This document shows positions 54,833-64,000 of a DNA stretch of 64,000 nucleotides, piece after piece. Below the pieces are notes generated by a model that saw only the letters and a program-made list of their open reading frames with translations, did no database searches and was not told the origin of the DNA. Position 1 is the stretch's first letter; each line of letters begins with the position of its first letter. Source of the stretch: Fretibacter rubidus. GTDB lineage: Bacteria > Pseudomonadota > Alphaproteobacteria > Caulobacterales > Maricaulaceae. The stretch lies in NCBI RefSeq assembly GCF_041429785.1, contig NZ_CP163423.1:2046001-2110000 (forward strand). Direction: 5' to 3'. The position numbers and the translations under genes were made by a program.

Positions 54833-57800
54833 TTGATTCAAATTTTTGACATTTTAGAGTCTGATGATTTATACGCCCAGCGTATTTCTACGCGTGTGCT
54901 GTCCTTGGATAATCTGGCCTTGGATAATCTGGTTTTGGATAATATTTTTAGGTCTACAGTTTTCACTGTGTTTCCAGAACTCAACCTTTCTAGTGTTAAG
55001 AGAGAGAGCCGTCTTTCGATAATTTCCAATATGCGGATTTTGGTGTTCAGTTTGATATTGCGAACCCGCCAGTTTACGCGAAGCCCAGTCTCGTTGATCT
55101 AAAGATTTCAGAGAGTGCTGATTTTGGTGATACATTTGCGACGGCTCAATCCATTACCATTGGTGAAACTATTTCAGGGTCTTTTAGATCCACACAAGAT
55201 TTGGATGTGTTTTCCTTTGAATTAGAAGCAGGACAAACGGTGTTTTTCAGTGGCGGTTTGCGCGCTGCTCGGATGGCCAATATATATGACAATAATGGTA
55301 ATTCGCTGGAAAGTGCATCAGTAACGCGGTCAGGTTCTGCGTTCACAGCGACAACAAGCGGCACATATTTTTTAGAAATCTCTGGGGGAAGCGGGAATGA
55401 CTATTCGTTTCAGTTCTTGGAGATGCCTGATGATGTTGCCTCCAATCAATCCACTATGGGCGTGCTAACACAAAACAATTCGGTCATTGGACGAACCGAT
55501 AGCTCAGATGATGTGGGTTGGTATGCTGTAAATTTAACAGCAGGCGAGGTCGCAAAGTTTCTTGTTGAAGATAGGTCGTTTGATTTAATATTATTTGATT
55601 CAAACGGCAGCGAAGTCGCGAGTAGCAGATTAGTGAGCGGGTCGACGCCAAACTTTTCCGTGCAGGGTCAATATATTGCGTATGACGTATCTGAGAGCGG
55701 ACAATATTTCATTGCAGTCGACCTTAATTTCAGCCGCACTAATGTCGCTTATGAATTGCAGTATCTGAGTGGCGAGGATCACGGCGATAGCCCAGCATCT
55801 GCGACAGAAATTACACGCGGTCAGTCGCTTACAACGCAATTTAGCGACTATGGTGACGTGGATGTTTTTGCTGTAACAATAGAGGCTGGCGCAACTCTTA
55901 GCCTGTTTTTAGATTCCACGAGTGCAGGGTTTGTGGGGGCCAGTATTCGCTGGGTGAATGGTGAGGGGCAACCCATACCCAATTTTAATGACAGAAGTTT
56001 TGGAACAACGGGAGAAACACGCAGTCAAGGTGATTATGCCAGTTTTATTGAATCTGCTGTGACCCAAACAGTTTACGCCGTCATAGACTTTGGCGGCGAT
56101 GACATTGGCGGAGAATATACACTATCGCTAGCCGATGTTGTGGATGACGCCGGGCATATACAAGGGTTAGCGCGCAGAATTGACCTTAATCAGCAAATAG
56201 ATGCAAGGGTGGATTACCGCGGCGACAAAGACATGTTTGTCTTGAACTTGGAAGCAGGAACGACATACCGCATTGATTTTGAGGGGGCTTCTTCTGGCGT
56301 AAATGGCTTCGTAAGTTTTGTCGGCGTTACGAATGAAGATAACCAAACTCTAAGCTTTAATGACAACATCTCTTATAATGACGGTAATAGTCTCGCTGTC
56401 TTCATAACGGTTGAAACAAGCGGAGATTACTTTTTCACATTACGAAGCTCCGATGGGGGTGGTTATTACCCGTTCTCTGCTGAAGATGGTCCTGTGACGG
56501 TCAATCCTGCTGATACAAATCAGGGGTTTTACACGGTGTTGGCAAAAACGGTCGTTGATGACAATGATAACAGTTTTGAAAATGCACCCGTCTTCACGCT
56601 TGGCGACACAATAACAGGTATGTTCGAGAGTCCTGAAGACGAAGATATGTTCAGAATTGAAATCACGGATTTCAATGACGGTGATGTGCTGACAACGCAA
56701 AATCTTGGCAATACGATATTGTCCAGAATGCGCCTGTTTGATAGCGAGGGACGGGAGCTTGCAAATCCCAGACACCCAAATGCAGCCTTTGATGTCAGTA
56801 ACGGAATTTATTATATCCAAGTTACTGGCGCATCTTTTTCGGGTAATTTTAACAACCAAGACATTAATGATCAGATTGAATACGCCATTTCGCTTGGCAA
56901 AATTACGGATGAAGCGCCAGGCGATTTTACAACACAAGTTAGCCTGAGCGAAGGGAATGCGGTCACAGGGATCATTCATAATCGGGATGATGAAGATTGG
57001 ATTTATATTGATGTAGAGGCCAATGATTCGGTGGCCTTGCGTAATGCAGTGTCTAGCTCCATTAATTTTACAATCTACGATCAGAATGGCAATCGTGTTG
57101 ACTATACATCTTATTCATCCTCATCTGATCCAGCTGCGCCTAGCGCTGTTGTTCGCTTTGATGAGGCGGGCCGCTATTATATCGCGCTTAGCCAGTCGCG
57201 TGATGCACAGGCAGACTATGATTTTAGATGGTTGAGCACTATTGAGGATATCGCTGGAGATAACTTTGACACGGCTTTTACATTTGATTTCGAGGCTACC
57301 GCCACACCACAAACTCTCACAAGTGCGATTGATTATGTGGAGGACACAGATTGGTTTGCAATTACGGTCATCGAGGGCGGGGAATATGAGTTCACCTTGA
57401 ATGTAGAAGGACTAGAAAGTTTTTTAATTGAAATTATCCAAGCCGATGGACGATATCTTGCAGATATGCAAGGCGATAGTGCCACCACGGAACTCACTTT
57501 AAATTATACTTTTGAATCGGCTGGAACATATTATATTTCCATTGACTCTCGTTCCCAAGGGATTGCCGATTATACTTTAACGGCAATCTTGCAAAACCCG
57601 CCCCCCGTAAATCCGCCAACAGTTGATCCCGTTATCACGGGCGATAATGGTGATAATATATTAGTTGGCACAGATGGGAATGATGAAGTACTCGGTCAAG
57701 CTGGAAATGACATACTGATTGCCGGTTTAGGAAATGACATTTTAACTGGTGGGACTGGAGCTGATAAATTTGTGATTGGGCGCGCGGCAGGCACAAAAAC

Positions 57801-58197
57801 AATTCTCGATTTCACGGCCTCAGAGGATATCTTGGAGCTTGATTATAGCCCCTACCTCTTATTGAATGATATTTTGGATAATATTACTGATTTCGGCACT
57901 TTTATAATCATTGATATGGGTGATGGAACACGCATCCAGTTAGAAGGCGTTTTGGCGTCTGATCTTGATGTTGATAATTTTATTTTTGGAACTAATCATC
58001 CTGACGGCCCTGGACCGTTTCTGCGAGACCGTTATATTTTGGACGGTGATATAAAAGGCAGTAATGGCCAAACCAAAGTCATAACCGACACGCTTTCCTC
58101 GGTCGTCTTACCTGATGCTATCGGTCCAAATGAGGAGAAGAGTGTTTTTTCTGTTTTTGATACAGAGTGGATAGAGATTGATAGTCTCATACTCTGA
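54833..58197 (+). CDS. Large PPC-repeat/RTX exoprotein, frameshifted at an (AG)5 tract
   Basis: The main frame ends at 58197 and is open from 55000, but its first possible start is TTG 55201, inside the first PPC domain (that domain opens with ESADFGDTFATAQSITIGETISG at ~55110). The coding sequence must therefore begin upstream. Another frame from TTG 54833 runs MIQIFDILESDD... to NLSSVKRE and meets the main frame at (AG)5 (54999-55008); loss of one AG unit would join them into about 1120 aa. Domains: seven PPC-like beta domains (~55.1-57.6 kb), RTX nonapeptides (GTDGNDEVLG, GGTGADKFVIG) and a C-terminal domain with HPDGPGPF. Probably exported by a type I system. Either phase-variable, recently broken, or a sequencing error. 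Confidence 0.8.
54903..54947 (+). repeat. Three 15-bp tandem repeats in the exoprotein N-terminus
   Basis: CCTTGGATAATCTGG occurs twice in a row, then a diverged third copy TTTTGGATAATATTT. In the 54833 frame they encode LDNLA-LDNLV-LDNIF, a five-residue repeat. Multiples of three keep the frame, which supports this frame as coding. Confidence 0.7.
54999..55008 (+). repeat. (AG)5 dinucleotide tract at the frame junction
   Basis: Five AG units exactly where two coding-like frames meet. Contraction by one unit, or expansion by two, restores a single frame from 54833 to 58197. Short tracts slip less often than long ones, so this may be a fixed mutation. Confidence 0.7.
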
Positions 58198-58220
58198 CGG
58201 GGGATAAGTTTATTTTTCAG

Positions 58221-58739
58221 CTATGTTTTTGGGACGTCTTCGGATTTGGGCGTAAGGAAACTGGCGACGATCAGAACCACGACGCCCACTGTGATAGCAC
58301 TGTCGGCGACATTAAAGACATAGTGAAAGCCAATATCGGAAAAGTTGATAAAGTCTGTAACCGCCCCAAATAGCGCGCGGTCGATACCATTGCCAATCGC
58401 CCCGCCGATAATCAATGCAATCGCCAGCTTTGACAGGCGGTCGTAAGTCTTAGTCAGCGCGTAGATCAACACGCAACACATGATAAAAGCAAAGGCTGTT
58501 AAGGCCCAACGTTTCACTGGGCTATCGCCTTGCAGTAACCCCCAGCTGACGCCTTGGTTGCAGACGAGGGCCCAATCAAAAATGGAGCTGACTTCGATTT
58601 GCAATCCGGGGCGCGGGTTAATCTCGCAAATGTTCATGGGCACGTTAAATTGCCGCGTCGCCCAATATTTCGTGGCTTGGTCGGCGATCACAATGACAGT
58701 AGGAATGGCAAGCGCATATGTCAGCAGTGTTTTTTTCAT
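58221..58739 (-). CDS. lspA: Lipoprotein signal peptidase (signal peptidase II)
   Basis: 172 aa with four membrane spans. Conserved motifs: DQATKYWATRQF, NQGVSWGLLQGD, GGAIGNGIDRALFGAVTDF, and FNVADSAITVG; catalytic Asp129 and Asp146. It cleaves prolipoprotein signal peptides in the inner membrane. The usual upstream ileS and downstream DUF3035 genes are not adjacent; instead it follows ilvA by 50 bp and faces the accessory island. Confidence 0.93.
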   Translation of the reverse strand: MKKTLLTYALAIPTVIVIADQATKYWATRQFNVPMNICEINPRPGLQIEVSSIFDWALVCNQGVSWGLLQGDSPVKRWALTAFAFIMCCVLIYALTKTYDRLSKLAIALIIGGAIGNGIDRALFGAVTDFINFSDIGFHYVFNVADSAITVGVVVLIVASFLTPKSEDVPKT

Positions 58740-58789
58740 AAAATCTCAGTCGCATGAGCAGCGCGGATTCGCAAGACTACGCGTTTACC

Positions 58790-60322
58790 CTATTCCGCGA
58801 GCTTTAGGAAATCGCGGTAGGCGGGATTATCCGTCTCAACCGCCATCGGATAGCCCGTCTTCGCTAGGCTGGCCTCCAACGCGTCAATGCGGCCCTCGGG
58901 CACTTGGAACCCGCATAATACATGACCAGCAGAGCTTCCGTGATTACGGTAATGAAACAGCGAAATATTCCATCGCGCATCCAGATTGACCAAAAAGTCA
59001 CGAAGCGCGCCCGGGCGCTCAGGAAATTCAAAACGGTAAAGCATTTCAGGAATATCAGAACTGGCCCGCCCCCCAACCATATGGCGCAAATGCCGCTTTG
59101 ACAGGCGGTCCTTGGACAAATCCGTTACTGTGATTCCCGCCGCGTCCATATCTGCAATGATGGCGGCGTGTTCATCGACTGATTTTGTCTTGACCCCAAC
59201 CAGCACATGAGCCGTCGGCGTGGGTGCAAAACGGTAGTTAAACTCTGTGACCGCCCGCGCGCCTAACGCTTGGCAGAAGTTTAAAAACGCGCCGGGTTTT
59301 TCGGGGATGCTGGCGGCAAATAACATTTCTTCGCCCGCACCTAGTTCTGCGCGCTCCACGATATGTCCGATGCGGTCAAAGTTCACATTCGCCCCTGACA
59401 AGGTTACAACCAAATCACCGTCGGGCGCAGTCCCTGCCCTCACGTCTTTAATCAGCCCCGCCAAAGCGAGCGCCCCTGCGGGTTCAACGACGGTACGGGT
59501 CGCCTCAAAGATATCTTTCACAGCCGCGCAAATGGCGTCATTTGTCACGAGGATATTGCGGTCAACAACACGCATGGCGATATCGAGCGTATTCACGCCA
59601 ATCGTTTTCACCGCGACACCATCCGCAAAACTATCAACAGTCTCTAATGAGACGACTTTGCCCGCGTCCATCGCAGTTTTTAGCGTGGCTGCGCCCTCGG
59701 GTTCAACTGCGATGATGTGTGTCTTTGGCGCAAGGGATTTCACCCATGTGCCCACACCTGCGACCAGACCGCCGCCACCCGTACAGACGTAAATTGCAGC
59801 AGGCTGCCGCGGCATCTGCTCTAGAATTTCTTTACCGACTGTGCCTTGGCCCGCAATGACGTCGATCTCGTCAAAGGGGTGCACAAACACAGCCCCCGTG
59901 TCTTTTGCATAATCGAGCGCCGCCGCGCAGGCTTCGTCATAGCTATCGCCAATCAGCCTGGGTTCGGCCCCGCGCGCGGCCACCGCTTCGACTTTAATCG
60001 GCGGCGTTGTGATGGGCATGAAAATGACGGCTTTGGTATCATAATGTGCTGCTGCTGCCGCCATGCCTTGGGCGTGATTGCCTGCACTGGCGGCGCAAAC
60101 ACCGCGCGCCCGTTCTGCATCGGAAAGCCCCGCAATACGGTTGGCCGCACCGCGTATTTTGAAACTAAATACGTCTTGCAGGTCTTCGCGTTTAAGCCAG
60201 ATGTTGCGGCCCAAAGCCTTAGACAACTTTGGCGCAAATTCGCAGGGCGTGCGCTTGGCCAGCGCATAGACATCGGCCGCTTCTATGCGGGCTTTCAGGT
60301 CATTAAGATTAATGCGCGACAT
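58790..60322 (-). CDS. ilvA: Threonine ammonia-lyase, biosynthetic (IlvA)
   Basis: 510 aa from ATG 60322 (MSRINLNDLKARIEAADVYAL). PLP enzyme: Lys55 in FSFKIRGAAN, SAGNHAQGMA, and the phosphate-binding CTGGGGLVAGVG. Two C-terminal ACT-like regulatory domains (~330-510: PEKPGAFLNFCQALG, then PERPGALRDFLVNLD) allow isoleucine feedback. It deaminates threonine to 2-oxobutanoate, the first step of isoleucine synthesis. Overlaps leuB by 14 bp, so it belongs to the leucine operon. Confidence 0.95.
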   Translation of the reverse strand: MSRINLNDLKARIEAADVYALAKRTPCEFAPKLSKALGRNIWLKREDLQDVFSFKIRGAANRIAGLSDAERARGVCAASAGNHAQGMAAAAAHYDTKAVIFMPITTPPIKVEAVAARGAEPRLIGDSYDEACAAALDYAKDTGAVFVHPFDEIDVIAGQGTVGKEILEQMPRQPAAIYVCTGGGGLVAGVGTWVKSLAPKTHIIAVEPEGAATLKTAMDAGKVVSLETVDSFADGVAVKTIGVNTLDIAMRVVDRNILVTNDAICAAVKDIFEATRTVVEPAGALALAGLIKDVRAGTAPDGDLVVTLSGANVNFDRIGHIVERAELGAGEEMLFAASIPEKPGAFLNFCQALGARAVTEFNYRFAPTPTAHVLVGVKTKSVDEHAAIIADMDAAGITVTDLSKDRLSKRHLRHMVGGRASSDIPEMLYRFEFPERPGALRDFLVNLDARWNISLFHYRNHGSSAGHVLCGFQVPEGRIDALEASLAKTGYPMAVETDNPAYRDFLKLAE

Positions 60323-61364
60323 GGCTCGCGATCCAGTCGCCGACCTCTGATGTGGAAAGGCTCCCGCCCAGATCACCCGTGGTGTGTCCCCCGTCAAGCG
60401 CGGCCTCAACAGCCGCCTCAATCGCGGCGGCCTCCGTGTCCATGCCCATAGACAAGCGCAACATCCAAGCGGCCGATAATATCATCGCGAGCGGATTGGC
60501 TTTGCCTTGGCCCGCGATATCGGGCGCGCTGCCGTGGATGGGTTCATACATGCCAAGCGTGCCGTAAGAGATAGACGCGGACGGAATAACGCCCATAGAA
60601 CCGCAGAGCACAGAAGCCTCATCGGTCAGGATATCGCCAAACATATTCTCTGTCAGGATAACGTCAAAATCCTGCGCACGGGTCAGCATATGCATCGTCA
60701 TGGCATCAACGAGAAGATGCTCAAGCTCGACCTCTGGATAACGCGCGGCGACTTTAATGACCGTTTCGCGCCATAGTCGCGATGTTTCCAACACATTGGA
60801 TTTATCGACACTTGTGACTTTTTTGCGCCGCGTCATGGCCAGATCAAAGGCTTTGATAGCGATGCGTTCCACTTCCGCCTCGCTATAGCGGCATTCATCA
60901 TAGGCCCCCAAATTATCACGGCCTTTATCGCCAAAATATATCCCGCCGGTCAGCTCTCGCATGACTACAAAATCCACGCCCTCCAGCCGTTCACGCTTTA
61001 ACGGGGCGTGGTCAATCAGCGCCGCATAGGGCTTACACGGGCGGATATTGGCATAGAGGTTCAGGTTTTTACGCAGCGGTAGCAGCGAGCCAAGCTCTGG
61101 TCTGTCTGCGCCTTTTAAATGATCCCATTTCGGGCCACCGACCGCGCCGAGCAATATCGCGCCCGTGGCTTTACAATGGGCGTAGGTCGCATCTGGCAAG
61201 GGTTTTAGCCCCGCATCAATTGCCGCGCCGCCAATCAAATGCTCTTCAAAATCAAGGCCGTGCCCGAATTTATTGGCCACAGCGTTAAGCACCGCAATTG
61301 CCGCTTGCCCGACCTCTGGCCCGATGCCGTCACCGGGCAAATATGTGAATGTTATGGTGGTCAT
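60309..61364 (-). CDS. leuB: 3-isopropylmalate dehydrogenase
   Basis: 351 aa. Third step of leucine synthesis, oxidising 3-isopropylmalate with NAD+. Typical opening TFTYLPGDGIGPEVGQAAI, substrate-binding MRELTGGIYFGDKGRD, and the metal/NAD region VDAMTMHML...NMFGDILTDEASVL and EPIHGSAPDIAGQGKANPLAM. The start directly abuts the leuD stop. Confidence 0.97.
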   Translation of the reverse strand: MTTITFTYLPGDGIGPEVGQAAIAVLNAVANKFGHGLDFEEHLIGGAAIDAGLKPLPDATYAHCKATGAILLGAVGGPKWDHLKGADRPELGSLLPLRKNLNLYANIRPCKPYAALIDHAPLKRERLEGVDFVVMRELTGGIYFGDKGRDNLGAYDECRYSEAEVERIAIKAFDLAMTRRKKVTSVDKSNVLETSRLWRETVIKVAARYPEVELEHLLVDAMTMHMLTRAQDFDVILTENMFGDILTDEASVLCGSMGVIPSASISYGTLGMYEPIHGSAPDIAGQGKANPLAMILSAAWMLRLSMGMDTEAAAIEAAVEAALDGGHTTGDLGGSLSTSEVGDWIASHVAH

Positions 61365-61943
61365 TTATTGTCCCGCTTCATAGGCTGCTATCGCGTCGTC
61401 TTGCGCGGAGAGATAGCCCATTTCGTCAACGCCTTCCATTAGGCAATGACGGGAAAACTGGTCAATTTCAAACTTATAGGTTCCGCCGTTTTTGGGCAGG
61501 CGCACGTCGCAAGCCTCTAGGTCGACCGTGACCTCTTCGCCCGGATGGTCGAGCAACCATTGATGCGCCATGGGATCAATCACGATAGGTAGCAGCCCGT
61601 TTTTCAGTGAATTGCCTTTGAAAATATCAGCGATTTCAGAGCTTATCACCACGCGAAAGCCGTAATCGGTGAGCGACCACGGCGCATGTTCGCGTGAACT
61701 GCCGCAACCAAAATTATGCCCCCCGATTAGGATTTGGCATTGCTTTGCCGCATCAGAGTTTAAGATATGATCCGTTTCTGACCCGTCATCATTATAGCGC
61801 CAATCATTAAACGCATGTTTGCCCAGACCGTCGCGCGATGTCACCGTCAGAAAGCGCGCGGGAATAATTTGGTCTGTGTCGATATTGGCCGCGGGTAAAA
61901 CGAGCGTCTTGGAGGTGACAGTTTTTAAGGGCGTGAAGCTCAT
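61365..61943 (-). CDS. leuD: 3-isopropylmalate dehydratase small subunit
   Basis: 192 aa. Swivelling domain of isopropylmalate isomerase: [13 protein letters not shown] and [17 protein letters not shown] are the family signatures. Forms a heterodimer with LeuC. Its start overlaps the leuC stop by 4 bp. Confidence 0.97.
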   Translation of the reverse strand: MSFTPLKTVTSKTLVLPAANIDTDQIIPARFLTVTSRDGLGKHAFNDWRYNDDGSETDHILNSDAAKQCQILIGGHNFGCGSSREHAPWSLTDYGFRVVISSEIADIFKGNSLKNGLLPIVIDPMAHQWLLDHPGEEVTVDLEACDVRLPKNGGTYKFEIDQFSRHCLMEGVDEMGYLSAQDDAIAAYEAGQ

Positions 61944-63358
61944 GCGGCGGCTCCTTCCAAAGGTTTTAGGCTGCGGGGGTCGGTAATCACACCCGTGACG
62001 GCCGCTGTCGCCGCCGTTGCTGGGCTGGCCAGAACGGTGCGCGCGCCCGGCCCTTGGCGACCTGCGAAATTACGGTTGGATGTCGACACGACAAGCTCGC
62101 CAGGCGCAGCCTTGTCGCCGTTCATCGCTATACACATGGAACATCCGGGCTCGCGCCACTCGGCCCCTGCCGCCGTAAAGACGTCATGCAGCCCTTCGGC
62201 TTCGGCGTCTTTTTTGATCTGTTCAGAGCCCGGCACGACGATCGCGATCAGGCCGTCAACGACCTTGCGGCCTTTCATAACGCTGGCGGCGGCGCGCAGG
62301 TCATCCATGCGCGAATTGGTGCAAGACCCGATAAAGACGCGGTCAACCTTGTGACCAGCAATCTTGGTGCCCGCTTTGACCTGCATATAATCCAGCGCTT
62401 TGTCATCGGCTTCGTCGGCGGACTGCGGGATAAGCGCGTCAATCGGCATAGCGTGACCAGGGTGCGTCCCGTAAGTGACCATAGGACGGATGTCTTCGGC
62501 GCGCAGTGTCACGACTTTGTCAAACTCGGCCCCCGCATCTGTGGCGAGAGACGCCCAATCTTTGCACGCCGCATCAAAATCCCCATTGTCATCACTGGGC
62601 ACGAATTTCCGCCCGCGTAGATACTCAAATGTGGTCTTATCAGGCGCAATCATGCCGCAACGCGCACCTGCCTCGATGGACATATTGCAAACCGTCATGC
62701 GTTCATCCATCGACATGGCCTCGAACACATCGCCGCGATATTCCAGCGCGTAGCCCGTGCCGCCGCCCACACCGATTTCGGCAATAATCGCGAGGATAAC
62801 ATCTTTGGCGGTGACCCCCTCACCCAATGCGCCGTTGACTTCAATCGCCATGGTTTTGGGTTTGCGCATCAAGATGCATTGCGTCGCAAGAACGTGCCCG
62901 ACTTGGGTCGTGCCAATCCCAAAGGCAATCGCGCCAAAGGCCCCGTGGGTGCTGGTATGGCTATCGCCGCAAACAATAGTCATGCCGGGTTGCGTCGCGC
63001 CAAGCTCTGGCCCCATGACGTGGACAATCCCGCGGTGACCGCTATCCCAGCCATGCGTTTCAATGCCGTGCTCGGCTGTGTTGTCCAGCAACATCGCGAC
63101 TTGCTTGCTGGCTTGTTCAGTCACAAAAGGACGACTGCCGTCTTCATTAATCAACGTCGGGGTCGAATGGTCAATCGTGGCCAGCGTGCGGTCAGGACGG
63201 CGCACCTTTAGCCCCCGTTCGCGCAATACCGTAAAGGCCTGCGGCGATGTCACTTCGTGAATAAGGTGCAGGTCAATATAAAGCGTCGCAGGATTAGCGG
63301 ACGCTTCAGACGTCACAATATGACGCTCCCAGACTTTGTCGAATAAGGTTTTAGGCAT
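61940..63358 (-). CDS. leuC: 3-isopropylmalate dehydratase large subunit
   Basis: 472 aa. Aconitase-type [4Fe-4S] enzyme; the three cluster Cys lie in [13 protein letters not shown] and [33 protein letters not shown] and the N-terminal [11 protein letters not shown] are diagnostic. Its start overlaps the end of the small membrane protein gene by 8 bp. Confidence 0.97.
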   Translation of the reverse strand: MPKTLFDKVWERHIVTSEASANPATLYIDLHLIHEVTSPQAFTVLRERGLKVRRPDRTLATIDHSTPTLINEDGSRPFVTEQASKQVAMLLDNTAEHGIETHGWDSGHRGIVHVMGPELGATQPGMTIVCGDSHTSTHGAFGAIAFGIGTTQVGHVLATQCILMRKPKTMAIEVNGALGEGVTAKDVILAIIAEIGVGGGTGYALEYRGDVFEAMSMDERMTVCNMSIEAGARCGMIAPDKTTFEYLRGRKFVPSDDNGDFDAACKDWASLATDAGAEFDKVVTLRAEDIRPMVTYGTHPGHAMPIDALIPQSADEADDKALDYMQVKAGTKIAGHKVDRVFIGSCTNSRMDDLRAAASVMKGRKVVDGLIAIVVPGSEQIKKDAEAEGLHDVFTAAGAEWREPGCSMCIAMNGDKAAPGELVVSTSNRNFAGRQGPGARTVLASPATAATAAVTGVITDPRSLKPLEGAAA

Positions 63359-63770
63359 GAGACGCCCCTTTCATTCCTTTTAGAATGACGATTATTGATA
63401 TCAGAACATAAGCAAATTGGAATGAGTAAAAACTGAAAATAGCTCTATGAAACCCTGAAAATTTGTGTTGTTGAAAAATTTTAAAAAACCCAATTAAGGA
63501 AAAAATCAAAGACAAACATCCCATAGCCCTCAAGGCACTGGCGCCAAATTTCGACAGTTTAAAGTCGAAATCAAACAACAAAACAATTGAAAGACATAAA
63601 GCCAGAAAAATTTTATTCAGCGAGAAGGCATAGTACATAGGACGGGAAAGTGGTCCATCAAGCAAAGATTGCGATTGCCAATATAAAGCCATGCCAAAAT
63701 CAATAACTGTGACAGCCACGATCGTAATTGCCGTAAAGATTCTAAGATATTTGAATCCTAATTCCATCAA
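63351..63770 (-). CDS. Four-span membrane protein inside the leu operon
   Basis: 139 aa, no recognised family. Four hydrophobic segments (~10-30, 48-68, 80-98, 112-132). ATGA overlap with leuA upstream and 8-bp overlap with leuC downstream indicate coupling to the leucine operon. Its sequence is clearly AT-richer than the flanking leu genes, with many Phe, Ile and Lys codons. It may be a late insertion that kept operon continuity. Role in leucine metabolism is unproven. Confidence 0.7.
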   Translation of the reverse strand: MMELGFKYLRIFTAITIVAVTVIDFGMALYWQSQSLLDGPLSRPMYYAFSLNKIFLALCLSIVLLFDFDFKLSKFGASALRAMGCLSLIFSLIGFFKIFQQHKFSGFHRAIFSFYSFQFAYVLISIIVILKGMKGASHA

Positions 63771-64000
63771 TGCTGCGCCGAGATGGATTTTTCGCGCACG
63801 GCGCGGCGTTCGATGCGGTTGATCACGTCAAGATAGGCTTTCGCCCCCGCGAGCACTGTGTCGGTGCTGGCCCCGCGCCCTTGGTAGGTTTCAAACTCTG
63901 TTGAGACGCGGACCGACGCTTCGGCCATGGCGTCTTTGCCCTCTGACACAGATTGCACAGCGAAGCTTTCCAAATGCAATGGATGCCCCGTGATTTGCGA
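63767..64000 (-). CDS. leuA: 2-isopropylmalate synthase, C-terminal part (5' end outside window)
   Basis: Only the last 77 codons are present. HLESFAVQSVSEGKDAMAEASVRV and GRGASTDTVLAGAKAYLDVINRIE match the end of the LeuA regulatory domain, which binds leucine for feedback inhibition. Position at the head of leuCDB-ilvA supports LeuA over homocitrate or citramalate synthases. The frame is open to base 64000. Confidence 0.9.
   Translation of the reverse strand, partial: SQITGHPLHLESFAVQSVSEGKDAMAEASVRVSTEFETYQGRGASTDTVLAGAKAYLDVINRIERRAVREKSISAQH

Noticed and set aside
56440-56979. Minus-strand open frame inside the PPC/RTX gene
   Set aside because: It is opposite to recognised PPC domains and has no RBS or neighbours.
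55201-58197. PPC/RTX gene starting at TTG 55201
   Set aside because: The first PPC domain clearly begins ~90 bp upstream in the same open frame, so 55201 is an internal codon; the gene is better described as frameshifted.

Overview
The window looks like a chromosomal segment of an alphaproteobacterium, probably a marine, prosthecate-type lineage (Hyphomonadales/Maricaulales-like). That placement is inferred from gene content: a methionine synthase split into two adjacent genes next to metF, an atpHAGDC operon lying beyond priA, a DUF3035/BamF-type lipoprotein, RppH, RsfS and RlmH in the typical alphaproteobacterial neighbourhood, and moderately high GC. No rRNA, tRNA or CRISPR array was seen.

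Layout. 1-4.6 kb (minus): methionine/one-carbon operon, an ArsR-methyltransferase regulator then metF and split metH (second half leaves the window). 4.7-8.0 kb (minus): a DUF885 protein and a secreted family 9 glycoside hydrolase. 8.2-15.2 kb (plus): rplU-rpmA with promoter and terminator, two acetyltransferases, obgE, proB, nadD, rsfS, rlmH and an EnvC-like factor. 15.3-21.1 kb (plus): two tandem CtpA-type proteases, a divergent polysaccharide deacetylase, rppH and an MFS transporter. 21.1-27.2 kb (minus): a VOC protein, a MOSC protein and the F1 ATP synthase genes. 27.4-29.6 kb: a small accessory module between two copies of the priA 3' end. 29.6-42.9 kb: priA, transaldolase, a LysM lipoprotein, a coiled-coil protein, an EamA transporter, tadA, rluB-like, rsmD, an envelope protein, hicAB, mutL and a DUF3035 lipoprotein. 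42.9-58.2 kb: an AT-richer accessory island. 58.2-64 kb (minus): the leucine/isoleucine operon leuA(partial)-membrane protein-leuC-leuD-leuB-ilvA, then lspA.

The accessory island holds a degenerate IS3-family element, a truncated tyrosine recombinase, a 2594-residue exported RHS protein with nine almost identical 98-residue IPT/TIG-like repeats, a three-span membrane protein that could be its immunity partner, a small hybrid YD/RTX protein, a truncated AbiEi-like antitoxin, and a large PPC-repeat/RTX exoprotein. The exoprotein is out of frame at an (AG)5 tract. The small YD/RTX protein and the large exoprotein share an uncommon C-terminal domain carrying an HPDGPGPF motif. The island separates lspA from the DUF3035 gene, which I remember as neighbours in relatives.

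The strongest candidates for something undescribed are: (1) the module at the priA 3' end, encoding an HExxH metalloprotease-like Gly-rich protein and an exported partner; (2) the RHS, membrane-protein and YD/RTX operon; (3) the possible AG-tract switch in the PPC/RTX gene. All functional calls come from reading motifs by eye; no database search was run.
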